Below are positions 27,343-35,281 of a DNA stretch of 52,834 nucleotides, piece by piece. Source of the stretch: Geodermatophilus sp. TF02-6 (GTDB taxonomy: Bacteria; Actinomycetota; Actinomycetes; Mycobacteriales; Geodermatophilaceae); assembly GCF_003319115.1 (NCBI RefSeq), contig NZ_QOHF01000029.1:1-52834 (forward strand), read 5' to 3'. Made by a program: the position numbers and the translations under genes. The notes under the pieces are model-generated. The model saw only the letters and a program-made list of their open reading frames with translations, did no database searches and was not told the origin of the DNA. Position 1 is the stretch's first letter. Each line of letters begins with the position of its first letter.

Positions 27343-27409
27343 CCCGGGCATGGGAAGCGATACCTGCGTCTGCGACCCCGAGACGCAGGTATCGCTTCCC
27401 ATGCCCGGG
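27343..27409. terminator. Perfect 29-bp hairpin between convergent genes
   Basis: Arms 27343-27371 and 27381-27409 pair at every one of 29 positions around a 9-base loop (27372-27380). The arms contain GCATGGGAAGCGATACCTGC. It lies 23 bp past the synthetase stop and 13 bp before the convergent phosphatase-family stop (27422). It is probably a bidirectional terminator, but a perfect 29-bp stem is unusually long. Confidence 0.85.
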
Positions 27410-27421
27410 TGTACCGGACGG

Positions 27422-28189
27422 TCAGCCGAACCCGACGGGGACGACGAGGGCGCGGTGGTCCGACAACTGCAGCCGCACCGCCTCGGCCGGCCCGGTCGCG
27501 GTCATCCCGCCGCGGGCGAGCACGTGGTCGAGCTGCCGGCTCGGCGCGTCGGCGGGGAAGGTGGGGGCGGCGGCCAGCGACGCCAGCCCGCTGCCCCGGA
27601 CGGCCTGGCGGCGTTCCATGTTCAGGTCGCCCATGAGCACCAGCGGCTCCCGGGTGCCCTCCAGCGACCGCACCAGCCTGGACAGCTGCAGCCTGTTCCA
27701 CCCCGGGACGAACGACAGGTGGGTGTTGGCGACGGTGAAGTGGCCCGCCGGCCCCTCGAGGACGGCGGCGACGGCGACCCGGGGCTCGTCGCCGGCCAGC
27801 ACCGGCCGCGGCGCGCCGCGGAACCACACCGGCACCCGGCTGCGCAGCGCCGGCAGCCGCACGACGCGCCAGGACACCACCGGACAGCGCGACAGCAGCG
27901 CGATCCCGTAGCTGGCCGACCCCGGCTGCTCGTCGCCGGTGGCCGCCATCCAGGTGCCGCCCGGGGTGCCGGCCAGCGCCGCCACGAACTGGGAGTCCAC
28001 CGCGCCCATCGCCTCCGCGGCGACCGCGGTGAGGTCCGCGCCCAGGGACCGCGGCTGGTCCCGGTCGACCTCCTGCAGGCCGAGGACGTCGGCGTCGAGG
28101 GCCTTCACCGCCGCGGCGAGGCGCTCGACGTCGACCCGGTCGTCGGCGGGTGAGCGCCCGTGGAGGATGTTGAAGGTCGCGATCCGCAC
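27422..28189 (-). CDS. Endonuclease/exonuclease/phosphatase family protein
   Basis: A 255-residue metal-dependent phosphodiesterase. The ordered motifs are TFNILHG (N-terminus), LGLQEVDRDQ (metal-binding Glu), NTHLSFVPG, LVLMGDLN, QLDHVLARG and LSDHRALV with the catalytic His. No signal peptide is seen, so it is probably cytosolic. The substrate could be nucleic acid, a phospholipid head group or a small phosphate. GTG 28189 follows AGGAG. It is divergent from the nucleotidyltransferase-like gene. Confidence 0.92.
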   Translation of the reverse strand: MRIATFNILHGRSPADDRVDVERLAAAVKALDADVLGLQEVDRDQPRSLGADLTAVAAEAMGAVDSQFVAALAGTPGGTWMAATGDEQPGSASYGIALLSRCPVVSWRVVRLPALRSRVPVWFRGAPRPVLAGDEPRVAVAAVLEGPAGHFTVANTHLSFVPGWNRLQLSRLVRSLEGTREPLVLMGDLNMERRQAVRGSGLASLAAAPTFPADAPSRQLDHVLARGGMTATGPAEAVRLQLSDHRALVVPVGFG

Positions 28190-28265
28190 GCAGGCTCCTG
28201 TGCCCGCGTCGCCGCCGTCCACACGGGCACGTTCCGCCGACCGCGCCCCGGGTAGCAGGGGACGC

Positions 28266-28832
28266 GTGCAGCCCTCGGACCGAGACGAGATCCACGACCT
28301 CCTCAAGCGCACCGCCGTCGCGCTGAAGCAGGGCGGCGTCCCCTTCGCGCTCTGCGGCGGCTACGCGGCCTGGGTGCGCGGGGCCCCCGAGCCCGACCAC
28401 GACGCCGACTTCCTCGTCCCCCATGCGGAGTCCGAGCGGGCGACCAAGGTGCTGGCCGAGGCCGGGCTGGACGTCGTCGACCCCGCCGAGGACTGGCTGA
28501 CCAAGGTCGTCCAGGGCGCCTCCTTCGTCGACGTCCTCTGGCGCACCTGCGGCATCCCGGTCGAGACCGACCTCATCGACCGGGCCGAGCAGCTGCCGGT
28601 GCTGTCGGTGCACATGCCGGTGCTGCAGGCGACCGACATCGTCGTCACCAAGCTCATGGCCCTCGACGAGCACTACTGCGACTACTCGCGGCTGCTGCCG
28701 GTCGCCCGCGCGCTGCGGGAGCAGGTCGACTGGGACCGGGTGCGCCGGGACGTGGCGGGCAACGACTTCGCGGTGGTCTTCCTCGTGCTGCTCGACCGGC
28801 TCGGGATCGTGGCGCAGCCGGTCAGCGACTGA
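28266..28832 (+). CDS. Nucleotidyltransferase-fold protein
   Basis: A 188-residue protein whose FALCGGYAAWVRGAPEPDHDADFLV block matches the minimal nucleotidyltransferase (GG...G/S...DxD) fold seen in DUF6036-like or AbiEii-related proteins. The D-x-D pair (HDADF) would bind metal. No antitoxin-like partner is adjacent, so it is not clearly a toxin. The last 11 bp overlap the 3' end of the convergent DUF202 gene. Confidence 0.75.
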   Translation: MQPSDRDEIHDLLKRTAVALKQGGVPFALCGGYAAWVRGAPEPDHDADFLVPHAESERATKVLAEAGLDVVDPAEDWLTKVVQGASFVDVLWRTCGIPVETDLIDRAEQLPVLSVHMPVLQATDIVVTKLMALDEHYCDYSRLLPVARALREQVDWDRVRRDVAGNDFAVVFLVLLDRLGIVAQPVSD

Positions 28833-29175
28833 GCACCGCGACCAGCGTCGCGCCGGCCACCGCCGCCACGAGGGCGGCGGCCAGCAGCGCCAGCCGCGGG
28901 GCGGCCACCCCGCCGCCGCGGCCGACCGCGCGGTGCACCGCCCGCGCCCGCAGCGGAGCGAGCCAGCCGAGCACGCCGAGCCCCAGCAGGGCGACCGCGC
29001 CGGCTGCGGCCAGCCGCGCCGGCGCGTCGCCGGCCACCGCGGAGTGGGCCAGCAGGGCGGCCACGCCGAGCACGCCGAGGCCGGTGCGCTGCCAGGACAG
29101 CGCCGTCCGCTCCGGCTGGGTCTCCCGGGCCGCGCCCGACGTCCCCCGTCCGCTGCCGCGGGGCGCTCGGCTCAC
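28822..29175 (-). CDS. DUF202 membrane protein (second of a pair)
   Basis: A 117-residue three-helix membrane protein of the DUF202 family, function unknown. ETQPERTALSWQRTGLGVLGVAALLAHSAV is the family ERTxLAWxRT signature followed by helix 1, with two more helices after it. GTG 29175 overlaps the stop of the upstream DUF202 gene (GTGA). The two genes are presumably translated together and may form a hetero-oligomer. The C-terminus ends inside the nucleotidyltransferase gene. Confidence 0.88.
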   Translation of the reverse strand: MSRAPRGSGRGTSGAARETQPERTALSWQRTGLGVLGVAALLAHSAVAGDAPARLAAAGAVALLGLGVLGWLAPLRARAVHRAVGRGGGVAAPRLALLAAALVAAVAGATLVAVLSR

Positions 29176-29531
29176 CGGCCCAGTACCTGCAGGCCGACCA
29201 GCACCGCCACCACGACGAGGACGGCGGCCACCGCGGTCACCACGGCGGGGAGGACCCGGCTCGGGGGCAGCGGCCGGTCGGCGACGATCGCCTGCTCGTT
29301 GACCCGCCACCGCCGATACCCGCCCAGCGCCGTGCCCAGCCCGGCGAGGACCAGCGCGACCGCGACCGCCGAGCTGCCCCAGCGCACGCCGAGGTCGGGC
29401 GCGAACTGCGCCACCGCGACCCCGCCGGCCACCAGCGCCAGCCCGGTGCGCAGCCAGGCCAGCAGCGTCCGTTCGTTGGCCAGCGTGAACCGGTAGTCCG
29501 GATGGGGGGGCGGCTGGTCGGCGGGCGGCAC
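29172..29531 (-). CDS. DUF202 membrane protein (first of a pair)
   Basis: A 119-residue DUF202 protein with a Pro-rich N-terminus and the signature DYRFTLANERTLLAWLRTGLALVAGGVAVAQF, followed by two more hydrophobic segments. It resembles YidH-type DUF202 members, with the second gene resembling the shorter type, a pairing common in bacteria. GTG 29531 is the likely start. The upstream neighbour is the divergent cold-shock gene. Confidence 0.88.
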   Translation of the reverse strand: MPPADQPPPHPDYRFTLANERTLLAWLRTGLALVAGGVAVAQFAPDLGVRWGSSAVAVALVLAGLGTALGGYRRWRVNEQAIVADRPLPPSRVLPAVVTAVAAVLVVVAVLVGLQVLGR

Positions 29532-29681
29532 CGGGCCAGGCTAGGCGCGGACCGCTGCCGGCTCCCCTCGCGACCGCCCGTGACCCGGGCCGCGGCGACT
29601 AACCTGGAGACGGCGGCCGCTCGAGCCGCCCCGCCCTCCCGGCTCGGTGCCGGGCCGTCCGCGACCGACTGAGGGATCAAC

Positions 29682-30077
29682 GTGCCCACCGGCAGAGTCA
29701 AGTGGTTCAACCCGGAGAAGGGGTTCGGCTTCCTCTCCCGCGAGGACGGTCCCGACGTCTTCGTGCACAAGGACGCCCTCCCGGCCGGCACCAGCGAGCT
29801 CAAGCCCGGCCAGCGGGTGGAGTTCGGCATCGTCGCCGGCCGCCGCGGTGACCAGGCGCTGCAGGTGCGGGTGCTCGACCCGTTGCCGTCGGTGACCGCG
29901 GCGCACGCGGCGGCCACCCGCAAGACGCCCGACGAGCTGGTGCCGATCATCGAGGACCTCATCAAGCTGCTCGACGACGTCTCCACCGGCCTGCGCCGCG
30001 GCCGCTACCCCGACCGGCCGGTGGCCCGCAAGGTCGGTTCGGTGCTGCGCGCGGTCGCCACCGACCTGGAGCACTGA
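29682..30077 (+). CDS. Cold-shock-domain protein with C-terminal extension
   Basis: A 131-residue protein. Residues 1-66 are a cold-shock domain with RNP1 KGFGFL and RNP2 VFVHKDA; it binds single-stranded RNA or DNA. The following about 65 residues ([32 protein letters not shown]) are an acidic-then-basic extension absent from classic 67-residue CspA proteins but reminiscent of the about 135-residue mycobacterial CspB (Rv0871). GTG 29682 follows GAGGGA at a 5-base gap. A 5' leader of about 75 bases is possible if TAACCT at 29600-29605 is the -10. Confidence 0.93.
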   Translation: MPTGRVKWFNPEKGFGFLSREDGPDVFVHKDALPAGTSELKPGQRVEFGIVAGRRGDQALQVRVLDPLPSVTAAHAAATRKTPDELVPIIEDLIKLLDDVSTGLRRGRYPDRPVARKVGSVLRAVATDLEH

Positions 30078-30165
30078 GCAAGGGCCCCGTTCCCCTCACC
30101 CCTCGCAAGCTCGGGGCGAGCCTCCGAACGGGCCGGCGGCGAGCCTCTGGACGAGGCCGTTCCAG
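30078..30165 (+). terminator. Stop-anchored palindromic repeat after the cold-shock gene (R4)
   Basis: Starts immediately after the TGA with GCAAGGGCCCCGTTCCCC and includes CCTCGCAAGCTCGGGGCGAG and a second GAGCCT block. It is a longer, divergent copy of the repeat family. It separates the convergent cold-shock and DUF2771 genes. Confidence 0.6.
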
Positions 30166-30182
30166 TGCCTCACCAGGCCGGG

Positions 30183-30668
30183 TCAGCCTTGGGACGGCGC
30201 TGGCGTCGCCGACGCCGTCGGACCGCTCAGCGTGCCACCGGCGCGCAGGAACCCGACCGGCCACCCCCCGCTCAACCCCTGGCACGAGCCGCCGGAGTCC
30301 TCGACGACGACCAGGTAGAACGCCGGGGGGACGACGTCGTCGGAGTTGACCTCGAACCGGTTCGCGCCCTCGTCGACCTCCACGTTGCCGAGCTTCCCCT
30401 CGAGCCGCTCGTCGTAGACCTGCACGCTCCACCCCTGCTCGGCCACCGCGTCGGGCACGGTGAGCCGGATGGTGGTGTCCGGGGAGACCTCGATGATCGG
30501 CGGGGTGACGGTGTAGCGCTGGCCGTCGCCGTCGAGGCAGTACTGGCTCGGCGAGACCTCCACCCGCTGCGATCCGGCCTCCACGACGACGTCCGGTGCA
30601 CCGGACGGCTGGTTCGCGCCGCACCCGGCCAGCAGCAGGGCCGCGGCCAGCGCCGCGGCCGGCCTCAC
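30183..30668 (-). CDS. DUF2771 family lipoprotein
   Basis: A 161-residue secreted lipoprotein. The N-terminus VRPAAALAAALLLAGCGANQP is a short signal peptide with the lipobox LAGC, so the mature protein is lipid-anchored outside the membrane. The body matches DUF2771 (SQYCLDGDGQRYTV, then a beta-rich Ig-like part with TIRLTVPDAV) and ends in a Ser/Thr/Pro tail. Function unknown. Its GTG overlaps the stop of the upstream MFS gene. The same two-gene order is, from memory, Rv0875c-Rv0876c. Confidence 0.88.
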   Translation of the reverse strand: MRPAAALAAALLLAGCGANQPSGAPDVVVEAGSQRVEVSPSQYCLDGDGQRYTVTPPIIEVSPDTTIRLTVPDAVAEQGWSVQVYDERLEGKLGNVEVDEGANRFEVNSDDVVPPAFYLVVVEDSGGSCQGLSGGWPVGFLRAGGTLSGPTASATPAPSQG

Positions 30669-32203
30669 CCCGTCCACCGCTGCGCCGGGAGCCCACCCAG
30701 CGGGTCGGTGGCCGCCCCGGGAACCGGCAGCGGCGCGGTGGGCGCCGTCTGCCGGGGCCGCCACAGCGCCAGCCCCACGGCCAGCACGAGCAGCGCGGCC
30801 GCGACCGTGGACCCCAGCCAGCCGATGGGCGGCAGGGCGATGCCCAGCGCCCCGCCGACGACCCAGGTCAGCTGCAGCAGCGTCTCCGAGCGGGCGAACG
30901 CCGAGGCGCGCAGCCGCTCGGGCACCTCCCGCTGGACGATCGCGTCGAGGGCGACCTTGCCCAGCGCGTTGGCCACCGCCGCCACTCCGGCCACCAGGAC
31001 GGCCATCGCGAAGCTGTAGAACGCCGCCGCGGCGACGGTGACGGCCGCGGCGCCGGCGGCCGACCACAGCACCAGCCGGTCGGGGTCGGCCCGGTGCAGC
31101 CGGGATCCGACGGCGGTGCCGACCACGCTGCCCGTCCCGGCCGCCGCAGCGAGGGCGCCGAGGGCGAGGCCGGCCCGCCAGCCGCCCTCGACCGTGGCCT
31201 GCACCAGGAACGCGGAGAAGATCGTGAGGAACCCACCGAGCGCGCGCAGCGCGGCGTTGGCCCGCAGCGCCACGGCCACCCGGGGGCCGGCCGGTGGGCG
31301 CCGGCGGCCCGGCGCCGCCGGGTGGGGGACGGCGCCGAGAACCCCCGCGGACAGCTGCCCGCCCGGGACGTCGACGCAGCGCGGCAGCCGCACGGCCAGC
31401 ACCGCGCCGCAGCCGAAGACCGCCGCGGTGGCGCCCAGCAGCCAGGGAGGGCCCAGCGCCCACGCCAGCCCGGCGCCGACCGCTCCCGCTCCCGCCGCGG
31501 TGACCAGACCGAAGACCGACGTCCGTGCGTTGGCCGAGGTCAGCGACATCGCCGCGGGCAGCACCCGCGGGACCACCGCGGCGCGCAGCACGGTGTGCGC
31601 CTTGGACAGGACCAGCACGCCCAGCGCGGCCGGGTAGAGCCACAGGTCGCCGACGTGGGCGGCCACGACCACGGCCAGCGCCGCCCGGCCGAGCTGGCTG
31701 ACGGCCAGCGCCCAGCGACGGCCGCGCTGCAGCCGGTCGAGCAACGGGCCCACCACCGGGGCCAGCAGCGCGAACGGCGCCATCGTCACCAGCAGGTACA
31801 GGGCCACGTTGCCGCGCTGGGCGTCGGTGGGCGCGGCGAAGAACAGGGTGCCGGCCAGGGCGACCGCCACCATCGCGTCGCCGGCCGCGTGCACGGCGTT
31901 GACCCACAGCAGCTGGGTCAACCCGCTCTCGGCCGCCCCGTCGGCCCGGCCGGCGGTGCGCACCCGGCCGACGGTGGCGCCGGTCAGCTCCCGGGTGCGG
32001 GCGGCGGCGACCCGGGTGACCGTCGGCCTGCGCGGCGGGGACGGGGGGGCGTCCGACGGCGGGGGCACCGCCGGCCGGGGCCGGGTGGCCGGCCGCGGGA
32101 CGTCGAGGGGGGTGGTGTCCACCCGGTCCACCCGGTCCACCGGCGGCTGGGCGCGCCGGCGCAGGGCACCGCGGCGGGCGCCGGGCGGTCGGGAGGTGGG
32201 CAC
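30665..32203 (-). CDS. MFS transporter with disordered N-terminal extension
   Basis: A 512-residue major facilitator protein with about twelve helices starting near residue 85. The usual A-motif Asp-Arg is recognisable in VVGPLLDRLQRGRR. The N-terminal about 80 residues are Pro/Arg-rich and include a 9-bp DNA repeat (GTCCACCCG three times near 32117-32142) giving repeated Val-Asp-Arg. Start GTG 32203 or 32221 are equally possible. It is probably co-transcribed with the DUF2771 lipoprotein; substrate unknown. Confidence 0.88.
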   Translation of the reverse strand: MPTSRPPGARRGALRRRAQPPVDRVDRVDTTPLDVPRPATRPRPAVPPPSDAPPSPPRRPTVTRVAAARTRELTGATVGRVRTAGRADGAAESGLTQLLWVNAVHAAGDAMVAVALAGTLFFAAPTDAQRGNVALYLLVTMAPFALLAPVVGPLLDRLQRGRRWALAVSQLGRAALAVVVAAHVGDLWLYPAALGVLVLSKAHTVLRAAVVPRVLPAAMSLTSANARTSVFGLVTAAGAGAVGAGLAWALGPPWLLGATAAVFGCGAVLAVRLPRCVDVPGGQLSAGVLGAVPHPAAPGRRRPPAGPRVAVALRANAALRALGGFLTIFSAFLVQATVEGGWRAGLALGALAAAAGTGSVVGTAVGSRLHRADPDRLVLWSAAGAAAVTVAAAAFYSFAMAVLVAGVAAVANALGKVALDAIVQREVPERLRASAFARSETLLQLTWVVGGALGIALPPIGWLGSTVAAALLVLAVGLALWRPRQTAPTAPLPVPGAATDPLGGLPAQRWTG

Positions 32204-32310
32204 GGGCCCATGGTGCCGCACCCACCTGGGAGCACCGGCGGGCCAGCTGGGTGGACGGTCGGCCCGCCCCGCGCCGACCGGCGCCCACCCGCGTCGGGGA
32301 CAATGGCGCC

Positions 32311-33093
32311 GTGGCCGACTCCTCCACCCCTCCTCCGGGCGACGCGTCGTTCGCAGCGGTCGAGCAGGCGCGGGCCGCCGCGGTCGAGACCGCCGGCTCG
32401 CCGGACGTGGTCGGAGAACACCTGGGCATCACGCCCGAGCAGCCGGGTGACGCCGCCGTCCTCGGCGAGGTGGTCACCCACTCCTTCGCCAGCCGGCTCC
32501 CCGGCTACGTCGGGTGGTACTGGGCGGTCACCCTCGCCCGCGTGCCCGGCGAGGTGCACGTCACCGTCGACGAGGTGGTGCTCCTGCCCGGTGAGCACGC
32601 GCTGCTGGCCCCCGCGTGGGTGCCGTGGCACGAGCGGTTGCGCCCCGGCGACCTGTCGGTGGGCGACGTGCTGCCCTCCACCGAGGACGACCCCCGCCTG
32701 GTGCCGGCCTACACCACCGACGACGACTCCGCCGACGACCCCGAGGGATCGGTGGTGGCCCGCGAGATCGGGCTGGGCCGGGAGCGGGTCATGTCGCGGG
32801 AGGGGCGCGGCGAGGCCGCCGCCCGGTGGAACGCCGGCGAGTTCGGTCCCCGCTCGGCGATGGCCCGGCACGCCCCCGGCCCCTGCGGCACCTGCGGCTT
32901 CTTCCTCCCGCTGGCCGGCTCGCTGCGGCACGGCTTCGGCGCCTGCGGCAACGTCTACGCCCCCGCCGACGGGCACGTGGTCGCCGTCGACTACGGCTGC
33001 GGCGCGCACAGCCAGGCCACGATGGTCGCCGACGACGCGGCCGAGGTGGTCGCGTCGGCGCACTACGACACCGGCTCCTTCGACGTGCTGTGA
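32311..33093 (+). CDS. DUF3027 family protein
   Basis: A 260-residue actinobacterial DUF3027 protein of unknown function. Conserved blocks are GYVGWYWAVTLAR, LLPAPAWVPWxERLRPGDL-like (here LLAPAWVPWHERLRPGDLSVGD), SREGRGEAAARW, and a Cys/His-rich segment CGTCGFF...FGACGNVYAPADG...YGCGAHS that could bind zinc. GTG 32311 is preceded at 6 bases by GACAAT, so it may be leaderless. It is divergent from the MFS/DUF2771 pair. Confidence 0.9.
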   Translation: MADSSTPPPGDASFAAVEQARAAAVETAGSPDVVGEHLGITPEQPGDAAVLGEVVTHSFASRLPGYVGWYWAVTLARVPGEVHVTVDEVVLLPGEHALLAPAWVPWHERLRPGDLSVGDVLPSTEDDPRLVPAYTTDDDSADDPEGSVVAREIGLGRERVMSREGRGEAAARWNAGEFGPRSAMARHAPGPCGTCGFFLPLAGSLRHGFGACGNVYAPADGHVVAVDYGCGAHSQATMVADDAAEVVASAHYDTGSFDVL

Positions 33094-33127
33094 CACCGTG
33101 ACACCGTCGCCCTACCCGGTGACACCG
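33091..33127. repeat. Short TGACACCG repeats after DUF3027
   Basis: TGACACCG occurs at 33091, 33099 and 33120; the first includes the DUF3027 stop codon. These are three copies of an 8-bp unit, two in tandem. Possible slippage product; no function seen. Confidence 0.6.
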
Positions 33128-33174
33128 CACCACGCGCCGTCCCCCGACCCGCGTCCAGCCCCCGCCTCCGAGTC

Positions 33175-33240
33175 GATCATGGACTTCTCGCCGCGTGACA
33201 CACCGTCGCAAGCGTGTCTCCCGGCAAGAACCCCATGATC
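33175..33240. repeat. Imperfect long inverted repeat (hairpin)
   Basis: The left arm starting GATCATGG (33175) pairs with the right arm ending CCATGATC (33240), with mismatches, through GACTTCTCGCC against GGCAAGAACC and GTGACACAC against GCGTGTCTC. The apex holds the bases around 33209. It lies between the convergent DUF3027 and DUF2530 genes and may be a terminator or mobile repeat. Confidence 0.65.
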
Positions 33241-33334
33241 AACTGGGGGGAACGGGCGGCCAACTCGGGGAACGGGCGGCCGACTCGGGGAGGGGTGATC
33301 GACTCCGGGAGGTCGCGGACTCGGGAGGTCGCGG
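33241..33334. repeat. Degenerate tandem repeats (20 bp and 17 bp units)
   Basis: A 20-21 bp unit with AACTCGGGGAACGGGCGGCC occurs at 33241-33261 and 33262-33281, then decays to GACTCGGGG. A second unit, GACTCGGGAGGTCGCG with variants, occurs at 33301-33317 and 33318-33334. It is non-coding DNA between convergent genes. Confidence 0.65.
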
Positions 33335-33346
33335 CGGTGGGAGCGG

Positions 33347-33571
33347 TCAGTCCTCGTGACGGTCCAGCTGACCCTGCCGGTGCATGATCCCCAGGCCGAC
33401 CGCCGCCAGGGCGATGCCCGCGACGCAGGTCCAGGTCCACACCCGGTCGACGCGGTCGCCGAGCAGCAGCAGGACGACGAGGGCGACGGTCCACAGCGCC
33501 GTCCCGGCGAGCACGACCCGGACGGTGTCCACGCGCAGCGGGGGAGGGGCCTGCTTGGTCGGGGCGGGCAC
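33347..33571 (-). CDS. DUF2530 membrane protein
   Basis: A 74-residue protein with two hydrophobic helices (TALWTVALVVLLLLGDRV and WTWTCVAGIALAAVGLGIM) separated by DRVDR; this fits DUF2530, an actinobacterial family of unknown role. It begins MPAPTKQAPPPLRVD. GTG 33571 is divergent from the purine permease. From memory it corresponds in position to Rv0879c. Confidence 0.85.
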   Translation of the reverse strand: MPAPTKQAPPPLRVDTVRVVLAGTALWTVALVVLLLLGDRVDRVWTWTCVAGIALAAVGLGIMHRQGQLDRHED

Positions 33572-33722
33572 ACCCGGAACCCTAGGTCCTGGGCGGCGCG
33601 ACCGGCGTCACGAGGCCGACACACGCGTGTGGCACGCTGGCGCCGCTCGTTGCAGTCCGCACCGGTCGGCCGGCGCGCGCTCCCCCGCCGCCACCCGTCC
33701 GGCCACCCGACGGGGAGTCGTC

Positions 33723-35246
33723 ATGGCACAGAGGTACCGCCCGTCCACGGGCGCCAGCAGCGACGGCGGCACGCCGGCCGACGTCGCGGTCGGGGCGCGG
33801 CCACCGCGCCGCAGCGAGGGGCCGCGGGTGCGACCGCGCAACGGGCTGGACCGCTACTTCGGCATCAGCGCCCGCCGCTCCACGGTGGCCCGCGAGCTGC
33901 GCGGCGGCCTGACGACGTTCTTCACGATGGCCTACATCGTGGTGCTCAACCCGATCATCCTGTCCGGCGCGGACGTCACCGGCAGGACGCTGCCGTTCGC
34001 CTCGGTCGCCGCGGTCACCGCGCTGGTCGCCGGCGTGATGACCATCCTCATGGGCGTCGTCGGCCGGTACCCCTTCGCCCTGGCGACCGGTCTGGGCATC
34101 AACGCGATCGTCGCCGTGTACGCGGCCACGCAGCTGTCCTGGTCGGAGATCATGGGCCTGGTGGTGCTCGAGGGCCTGCTCATCACGGTGCTCGTGCTCA
34201 CCGGCTTCCGGAAGGCGGTGTTCGAGGCGATCCCGCCGCAGCTGAAGACGGCGATCGCGGTCGGCATCGGCTTCTTCCTCACGATCATCGGCCTGGCCGA
34301 CGCCGGCGTCGTCCGCCCGGGCTCTCCGCTGATCAGCTTCGGCGTCAACGGGCAGCTGGCCGGTTGGCCGCTGCTGGTCTTCGTCGTGGGCCTGCTGCTC
34401 ACCGGGGTGCTCGTCGTCCGCCGGGTCAAGGGCGCGCTGCTCATCGGGATCGTCGTCTCGACCGTGCTGGCCATCGTCGTCGAGACCGTCGCCGACATCG
34501 GCCCGCGCACCGGCGCCGACGGCAGCGAGGTCGACCCGCACGGCTGGGCGCTGCAGGTGCCGACGCTGCCCAGCGACGTCGTCGGCGCACCGGACCTGTC
34601 GCTGGTCGGCCACTTCTCCCTGTTCGGCGGCTTCGAGCGGATCGGCGTCATCGCGGCCCTGCTCATCGTCTTCTCCATCATGATCGCCGACTTCTTCGAC
34701 ACCGTGGGCACGGTGACCGCGGTCGGCGCCGAGGGCGACCTGCTCGACGAGGACCGCAACCTGCCCCGCTCGCAGCCGGTGCTCCTGGTGGACTCGCTCG
34801 CCGCCGCCGCCGGTGGCGCGGGCAGCGTGTCGTCGAACACCACCTACATCGAGAGCGCCTCGGGCGTGGCCGACGGTGCCCGCACCGGGCTGGCCAGCGT
34901 CGCCACCGGCGTGCTGTTCCTGCTGGCGATGCTGTTCACCCCGCTGGTGCAGGTCGTGCCGTCGGAGGCGGCCGCCCCGGCGCTGGTGATCGTGGGTGCG
35001 CTGATGATCAGCCAGATCCGCAACCTCGCGTGGGACGACATGTCCCTGGTCATCCCCGCCTTCCTCACCATCGCGCTCATGCCCTTCACCTACTCGATCA
35101 CCAACGGCATCGGCGCCGGCGTGGTCACCTACGCGCTGCTGCGGACGGCGACCGGCCGGGGCCGCGACGTGCACCCGCTGATGTGGGTGATCGCCGCGCT
35201 GTTCGTCGTCTACTTCGCCCTGGAGCCGCTGCAGCAGCTGTTCTAG
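33723..35246 (+). CDS. NCS2-family purine (adenine/guanine/hypoxanthine) permease
   Basis: A 507-residue proton-coupled nucleobase permease of the AzgA-like NCS2 branch. The diagnostic N-terminal ELRGGLTTFFTMAYIVVLNPIIL, the internal TGLGINAIVAVYAA, DFFDTVGTVTAVG, and SSNTTYIESASGVADGARTGLASV (family NTSYVES equivalent) are all present, with about 12-14 helices. The N-terminal 45 residues are polar and Arg-rich. ATG 33723 follows GGGGAG. The upstream 150 bp show no purine riboswitch. Confidence 0.95.
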   Translation: MAQRYRPSTGASSDGGTPADVAVGARPPRRSEGPRVRPRNGLDRYFGISARRSTVARELRGGLTTFFTMAYIVVLNPIILSGADVTGRTLPFASVAAVTALVAGVMTILMGVVGRYPFALATGLGINAIVAVYAATQLSWSEIMGLVVLEGLLITVLVLTGFRKAVFEAIPPQLKTAIAVGIGFFLTIIGLADAGVVRPGSPLISFGVNGQLAGWPLLVFVVGLLLTGVLVVRRVKGALLIGIVVSTVLAIVVETVADIGPRTGADGSEVDPHGWALQVPTLPSDVVGAPDLSLVGHFSLFGGFERIGVIAALLIVFSIMIADFFDTVGTVTAVGAEGDLLDEDRNLPRSQPVLLVDSLAAAAGGAGSVSSNTTYIESASGVADGARTGLASVATGVLFLLAMLFTPLVQVVPSEAAAPALVIVGALMISQIRNLAWDDMSLVIPAFLTIALMPFTYSITNGIGAGVVTYALLRTATGRGRDVHPLMWVIAALFVVYFALEPLQQLF

Positions 35247-35268
35247 GGCGGCGGACGAGGTCCTTCGC

Positions 35269-35274
35269 TAGGCT
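35269..35274 (+). promoter_or_regulatory. Candidate -10 box for a leaderless marR transcript
   Basis: TAGGCT (TANNNT) ends 7 bases before the MarR GTG (35282), and no Shine-Dalgarno site lies between. The geometry matches leaderless actinobacterial mRNAs. Confidence 0.45.
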
Positions 35275-35281
35275 CAGGATC

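Noticed and set aside
27343..27409. Terminal inverted repeats of a tiny mobile element
   Set aside because: The arms are almost contiguous (9-base loop) with no room for a gene and no target duplication was recognised.
28266..28832. AbiEii-like toxin-antitoxin system
   Set aside because: The nucleotidyltransferase fold is present but no adjacent antitoxin gene exists; its neighbours are an endonuclease-family gene and DUF202 proteins on the opposite strand.
33241..33345. CRISPR-like array
   Set aside because: Repeats are tandem without unique spacers, differ in length and have no cas genes nearby.
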